Of a DNA stretch of 18,401 bases, positions 15,062 to 18,401 are shown one piece after another. Source of the DNA: Clostridia bacterium (GTDB lineage: Bacteria; Bacillota; Clostridia; Oscillospirales; Acutalibacteraceae); the NCBI GenBank assembly GCA_030536195.1, contig JAUNQL010000005.1:1-18401 (forward strand). Direction: 5' to 3'. How positions within the stretch are numbered: position 1 is the stretch's first letter; every line of letters starts with the position of its first letter. The position numbers and the translations under genes are program-made. Under the pieces are notes generated by a model, which saw nothing but the letters and a program-made list of their open reading frames with translations, was not told the origin of the DNA and did no database searches.

Positions 15062-16024
15062 TTAAAACACTCCTGGCAACTTTTTATTACACTTCGGACA
15101 ACAACCGTCAACAGCATTGTTGAATACGGTTCCGCCGAGCCAAGCACCTGTGCAGATGCGCTTAATAATCAGCTCTCCACAGTCAGGACAGTATGTATCA
15201 ACCCACTGTGAGCCCGCGAAATTGCCAAGATATGTGTATGGCAATTTGGTCTTAGCGGTCTCATATATTTTAAGCATTTCCTCGTGTGTCATATCGCGCT
15301 CATCTGCACGCTCGTTGTTTGGCATGAGGCGGAAGAGATGCCACACGATTTCTGGATTTACACTGTATATGAAATCCATGATGTCATAGATTTCATTTTC
15401 AACAACCTCATGAACTAGAGGCGTTACTATCTCAAGATGAGTTTTCTCATTGAAAATCTTGATATTACGAAGAACTGGCTGTACTGACGACAAGCCCAAA
15501 TCCTTTTTATAAAACTCATCTGATAATGACTTGAGACTTACGTTGATAAAGTCCATGTTGTCAGCAAGTAGCTGTGCTGTCTCCTCTGTCTCAAATCCGT
15601 TTGTGAGACAGCCAACTTTGAGGCCCTCCGCATGAAGTTGCCTTGCAACTTCCAAAGCGGATGGGATAAAGCATGTTATCTCATTTATTGCGAAAACAAC
15701 GCCCTTCGCATCCATCTGTTTACAGAGCGCAACTAGTGCCTCCGCGCTCTTGTGCTTGAGTTTGCGGGAGTTGTTTTCGTCTATTGCCAAATGTGAGTTG
15801 ATGCAGTAGCTGCAGTGAGCGTTACAGCTCACTGTGCCCGTCTGTATCACATATTCATTTGGCATTACGTGATAAAACGGCATACTCTCAACGGTATAAG
15901 GGTAAAAGTCAATCCAGTCGAATGGTTCACATTCGACTACATTGCCATTTTCACATTTATACCGTCCACATATGCCGTTGCCATTGCTAAGATCGCAACG
16001 CCACTCACAAAAATTACACTTCAT
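15062..16024 (-). CDS. Radical SAM enzyme, AmmeMemoRadiSam/PflA-like
   Basis: Radical SAM protein of 320 aa. The SAM-cluster motif is C67-x3-C71-x2-C74. The N-terminus carries further cysteines (3, 6, 10, 19, 24) in a C-x2-C-x3-C pattern like the N-terminal region of AmmeMemoRadiSam and PflA-type proteins. The C-terminus has a zinc-ribbon-like pair C279-x2-C282 and C309-x2-C312 and ends in GVF, as in the AmmeMemoRadiSam family. The usual AMMECR1 and Memo partners are absent; instead the 387-aa Cys-tailed protein follows without a gap. Substrate unknown. The ribosome site before the ATG (GGTAGG) is weak and the gene starts 8 nt after the metallophosphoesterase stop, so coupling is likely. Confidence 0.85.
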   Translation of the reverse strand: MKCNFCEWRCDLSNGNGICGRYKCENGNVVECEPFDWIDFYPYTVESMPFYHVMPNEYVIQTGTVSCNAHCSYCINSHLAIDENNSRKLKHKSAEALVALCKQMDAKGVVFAINEITCFIPSALEVARQLHAEGLKVGCLTNGFETEETAQLLADNMDFINVSLKSLSDEFYKKDLGLSSVQPVLRNIKIFNEKTHLEIVTPLVHEVVENEIYDIMDFIYSVNPEIVWHLFRLMPNNERADERDMTHEEMLKIYETAKTKLPYTYLGNFAGSQWVDTYCPDCGELIIKRICTGAWLGGTVFNNAVDGCCPKCNKKLPGVF

Positions 16025-16032
16025 TTAAAAAC

Positions 16033-16968
16033 CTACCAAGGTAATTTAATCTGGAACTGATCTGTATCACAGTCCCTATAGCCATCGTATGACTTGGTGA
16101 TTGGCGAATATGAGATGCCTGTCAAAGTGCCAGCGTCCTCATCAATCTGAAGATACATAATTGAGCCCTCATTGCTAGCATCTTGATAGTCAGCCATAAT
16201 CTGAGGTACCACTCTGCCGTCATCAAGCTTTAAATCAACATAGCCAGCTGCAGACTCATGACCACAGAGAACGAGCTTAACATTTTCATTTGCTTTTACA
16301 ATACCAGAGAGGAATTCGCCAGTTTCACTGAGCTCAAAATCATCCTCAAGGTACTTGTGTGTACAAAGTACACCTACTCTATCGCTGTACTTTGCAAACA
16401 TCTCACCAGCGAACTTCATGCAGTCAACGTCTGGGTCGCTACAGAGATAAACAAAGATGAAATCTGTGCTGCCGATAGTGATGAGTTGAGCGTGTGCTTG
16501 GCAATCCGCATAGGAGCCTGCAAAATACTCGCAATCCTTGTATGTCTCATCACCAAAGTATTTTGAAAACGCCTCAAAAGGTGCATCACTATTGACATTC
16601 TGATCATGGTTACCCGCAAGTACACCATAAGGAATTACGCCATCAAGTTTGCTAATAGCGGCCTTTGCTACCTGCCACTTGGCATCCAAGTCGCCGCCTT
16701 CTTGAATGATGTCACCTGTGTGAACTACATACTCAATACCGTATGTGTCCTTGTCAGCAACAAGCGCATCAAAAAGTTCATTATATGTCTTCTCACCATA
16801 TTTCTGTGTGTCTGAAACAAGGGCAATTGTGTGAATATTGTCGCCTGATTGCAATGCATAAACTGGCTCCGACTCAGCAGATGTAGGCTCCTCTAGTATC
16901 CCTGATCCACAAGCAGAGAAGGCAAGAAGCATTGCAAGTGAAAGTACTAAAGCTAAAATTCTCTTCAT
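16033..16968 (-). CDS. Metallophosphoesterase lipoprotein
   Basis: Secreted, calcineurin-like phosphoesterase of 311 aa with lipobox FSAC (Cys20). The metal-binding series is present in order: SDTQ at 52-55 (Gln in place of the usual DxH His, as in a known subgroup), HTGD at 83-86, AGNHD at 118-122, THK in the LCTHKY strand and GHE in LCGHESAAG. It probably hydrolyses a phosphate ester or diester outside the membrane; candidates include nucleotides, flavin or pterin phosphates, but the sequence does not decide. It begins 6 nt after the XdhC-family stop, with GGGGAG overlapping the end of that gene. Confidence 0.9.
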   Translation of the reverse strand: MKRILALVLSLAMLLAFSACGSGILEEPTSAESEPVYALQSGDNIHTIALVSDTQKYGEKTYNELFDALVADKDTYGIEYVVHTGDIIQEGGDLDAKWQVAKAAISKLDGVIPYGVLAGNHDQNVNSDAPFEAFSKYFGDETYKDCEYFAGSYADCQAHAQLITIGSTDFIFVYLCSDPDVDCMKFAGEMFAKYSDRVGVLCTHKYLEDDFELSETGEFLSGIVKANENVKLVLCGHESAAGYVDLKLDDGRVVPQIMADYQDASNEGSIMYLQIDEDAGTLTGISYSPITKSYDGYRDCDTDQFQIKLPW

Positions 16969-16974
16969 GATTTA

Positions 16975-17784
16975 TTACTCCCCAGCTGCTTCAACCATGC
17001 TGTCACAGCTGCTTGATAAGAACTTAGTTGTTATAGTCTTGCAGTTTGTGCCAGTGCCACCGTTCTTAACCATCAAAATCTCTGCCATAATTGCAAAAGC
17101 AATCTCAGCTGGTGTGCCGTCTGCTATATCAAGGCCAACAGGAGTATAGATTGTATCAAGTTCCTCATCAGTTACGCCTTGTGAGCGAAGCATGTCAAAA
17201 AGAACTTGCTTCTTTTCACGGCTACCTACCATGCCAACGTACGCTGGCTTCTTCTGAAGCGCACCTTTAAGTCCCTGCGCATCAAAGTCGTGGTTCCAAG
17301 CTGCACAGAAGTAATATGCACCCTCTGGAACCTCATCAGAAAGGATTGCCTCCTCGTAACTTGTGCATTTGATGTACTTGTCCGCAAGTTCTCTGCTCTC
17401 TGTGATAAGGCCTTCATCACGGTCATCAATAAGGATGGTTGCAAAAGGTAAAAGTTTAGCTGTCTTTAAAAGGCAATTACCAACGTGTCCTCCACCAACA
17501 ACTACGAGAGTATTAACTGGTGCAAAAACCTCAACGAGCAAGTCCACACCAGAGAAAGTAATCATCTCTGTTGTTTTGCCCTTTGCAATCATTCCCTTAA
17601 CTATCTTCATACATTCGAATTCAAATTGGCCACCACCAATTGTACCGACGATCATACCGTCAGCATAATAAATCATCTTCTTGCCAGGATTTGCTGTTCC
17701 AAGACCGTTGTTATTTACAACAGTCACAATAGCGTATGACTTAAAAGATTTTTCAGCCTTTACCATCTCTTCGAATATATTCAT
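16975..17784 (-). CDS. XdhC/CoxF-family Moco maturation protein
   Basis: XdhC-family proteins bind Moco and help its sulfuration and insertion into xanthine-dehydrogenase-type enzymes. This 269-aa copy has the N-terminal domain with DGMIVGTIGGGQFEFEC (42-58) and a C-terminal Rossmann domain beginning TLVVVGGGHVGNCLL (92-106), with the typical PVGLDIADGTPAEIAFAIMAEIL near the end. The usual GSxPR-x-x-G segment is replaced by GLGTANPGKK, so it is somewhat divergent. No molybdenum hydroxylase subunits adjoin it. GGGAGA lies 6 nt before the ATG, and a perfect hairpin stands about 20 nt further upstream. It is the first gene of the 10332-17784 operon, unless that also includes the gene ending at 17880. 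Confidence 0.9.
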   Translation of the reverse strand: MNIFEEMVKAEKSFKSYAIVTVVNNNGLGTANPGKKMIYYADGMIVGTIGGGQFEFECMKIVKGMIAKGKTTEMITFSGVDLLVEVFAPVNTLVVVGGGHVGNCLLKTAKLLPFATILIDDRDEGLITESRELADKYIKCTSYEEAILSDEVPEGAYYFCAAWNHDFDAQGLKGALQKKPAYVGMVGSREKKQVLFDMLRSQGVTDEELDTIYTPVGLDIADGTPAEIAFAIMAEILMVKNGGTGTNCKTITTKFLSSSCDSMVEAAGE

Positions 17785-17815
17785 AGTGATTCTCCCTTAT
17801 CATTATTTGCGCTAC

Positions 17816-17844
17816 GGGAGAGTATGCAAGACGCATACTCTCCC
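17816..17844 (-). other. Perfect 12-bp hairpin between two coding genes
   Basis: Stem 17816-17827 with 17833-17844, loop of 5 nt, GC-rich at its base. Neither strand has a T-run after the stem, so it is not a standard intrinsic terminator. It lies between the stop at 17880 and the ATG at 17784. It may protect the 3' end of the upstream message or control translation of the XdhC-family gene, since the 3' arm UCUCCC is also complementary to that gene's ribosome site GGGAGA (17791-17796). Confidence 0.7.
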
Positions 17845-17879
17845 AACGCTTAAGTTAATCAGCTTCTAATTACTAATAA

Positions 17880-18401
17880 TTATTCAGCCTCGAAACCTAC
17901 TACCATGCTAGCATACTGCTTGTTCATGTCTTCCATAACTGGTGCAAAGTAGATTGTACCGTCAGCAGCCTGCTCCTTGTTCTTCTCGATAGCAACAAGA
18001 TAGTAGTCAGGGTTTACTGTAAGGTCATAAGTAGCCTTTACGATTTCGCCATCTTCACCAGCGAGGTTACCGAACTTGTCGTAACCGTCAGATGTGATAA
18101 CCTTTACAGATGCCTTTGCATCAACGCCAGCAGCCTTGAGAACGTCAGCAAGCTTGTAACCTGTGTAAGAAACAGAAAGTGGTTCACCTGTCTCTTTGTC
18201 AGTAGCAAGAACCTTTTCGCCGTCCTTGTCGCTGTAAAGATAACCATCAAGCTTTACCTTGTAGATTGTGCAATCCTTAAGGTCAGCGTTTGTGATTTCC
18301 TGGCCATTAACTGTGAATGAGAAATCCTTGAATTCAATAGCCTGCTGTGGCTCAGTGAATTCTGGAAGTGCTGCAGCGTCGTCTGCTGCTGGAGCTGTTG
18401 C
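17880..18401 (-). CDS. Secreted protein with a sulfite-oxidase-fold-like domain, C-terminal part
   Basis: Cut by the right edge; 173 residues and the TAA stop are visible. The first residues are Ala/Pro/Asp-rich, like a linker after a signal peptide or lipobox that lies beyond the window. Then comes SVSYTGYKLADVLKAAGV and KVITSDGYD, the same 'Y-x-G-x-x-L-x-x-x-L-x-x-x-G' and DGY pattern as the repeats of the 984-aa lipoprotein. The GGP-type motif of those repeats is not found in its tail, and no cysteine lies near the Y-x-G motif; the only visible Cys is in LKDCTIYK. Function unknown; kinship to the large lipoprotein is by pattern only. Confidence 0.75.
   Translation of the reverse strand, partial: ATAPAADDAAALPEFTEPQQAIEFKDFSFTVNGQEITNADLKDCTIYKVKLDGYLYSDKDGEKVLATDKETGEPLSVSYTGYKLADVLKAAGVDAKASVKVITSDGYDKFGNLAGEDGEIVKATYDLTVNPDYYLVAIEKNKEQAADGTIYFAPVMEDMNKQYASMVVGFEAE

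Noticed and set aside
15062..16024. Pyruvate formate-lyase activating enzyme
   Set aside because: The C-x3-C-x2-C motif fits, but the cysteine-rich N-terminus and C-terminal zinc-ribbon pairs are not those of standard PflA, and no formate lyase gene adjoins it.
17785..17880. Promoter directly before the XdhC-family gene
   Set aside because: TTGCAT and AATAAT 16 nt apart can be picked out, but the -35 match is poor and it overlaps the hairpin, so I could not tell it from chance.

Overview
The window looks like the chromosome of an anaerobic, low-to-mid-GC Firmicute, most likely a Clostridia/Lachnospiraceae-type gut or rumen bacterium. This is inference. The support is AGGAGG-type ribosome binding sites, frequent TTG starts, many small lipoproteins with a lipobox cysteine, consensus SigA-type promoters, and gene content (GH3 glucosidase, family 5 solute-binding lipoprotein, clostridial-style MoeA fused to a periplasmic-binding-like domain). 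Apart from one plus-strand gene and its promoter, everything is on the minus strand. I see no rRNA, tRNA, CRISPR or insertion sequence.

Layout from left to right: (1) 1-455 is the N-terminal third or so of a GH3 beta-glucosidase-like enzyme, divergent from (2) 618-2255(+), an OppA-like peptide-binding lipoprotein. (3) 2256-2583 has no protein gene but holds two hairpin terminators and, on the minus strand, a near-consensus promoter driving an RNA of about 160 nt that resembles 6S RNA. (4) 2584-10222 is one tightly packed minus-strand operon, transcribed from an extended -10 promoter at about 10252-10279: a SAM methyltransferase, a rhodanese-like lipoprotein, a lipoprotein with an FMN-attachment-like motif, then the molybdenum cofactor (Moco) genes moaA, moaE-like, mogA/moaB, moeA, a moeA-PBP fusion and moaC. 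(5) A strong terminator at 10281-10317 separates this from a second minus-strand operon, 10332-17784, reading from upstream: an XdhC-family protein, a metallophosphoesterase lipoprotein, a radical SAM enzyme, an unrecognised 387-aa protein with a Cys-rich tail, a paralogue of the FMN-motif lipoprotein, and a 984-aa lipoprotein built of five repeats resembling the sulfite-oxidase-type molybdopterin-binding fold. (6) 17880-18401 is the C-terminal part of another secreted protein with one such domain.

The notable theme is that cytoplasmic Moco biosynthesis is genetically tied to a set of envelope-anchored proteins: FMN-attachment-like, rhodanese-like and sulfite-oxidase-fold-like lipoproteins. 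The paired lipoproteins at 8049 and 13296 link the two operons. No classical molybdoenzyme catalytic subunit, moaD or moeB lies in the window. The best candidate for an undescribed system is therefore this cell-surface set, which may bind, sense or use molybdopterin and flavin outside the membrane. That role is a hypothesis, not something the sequence proves.
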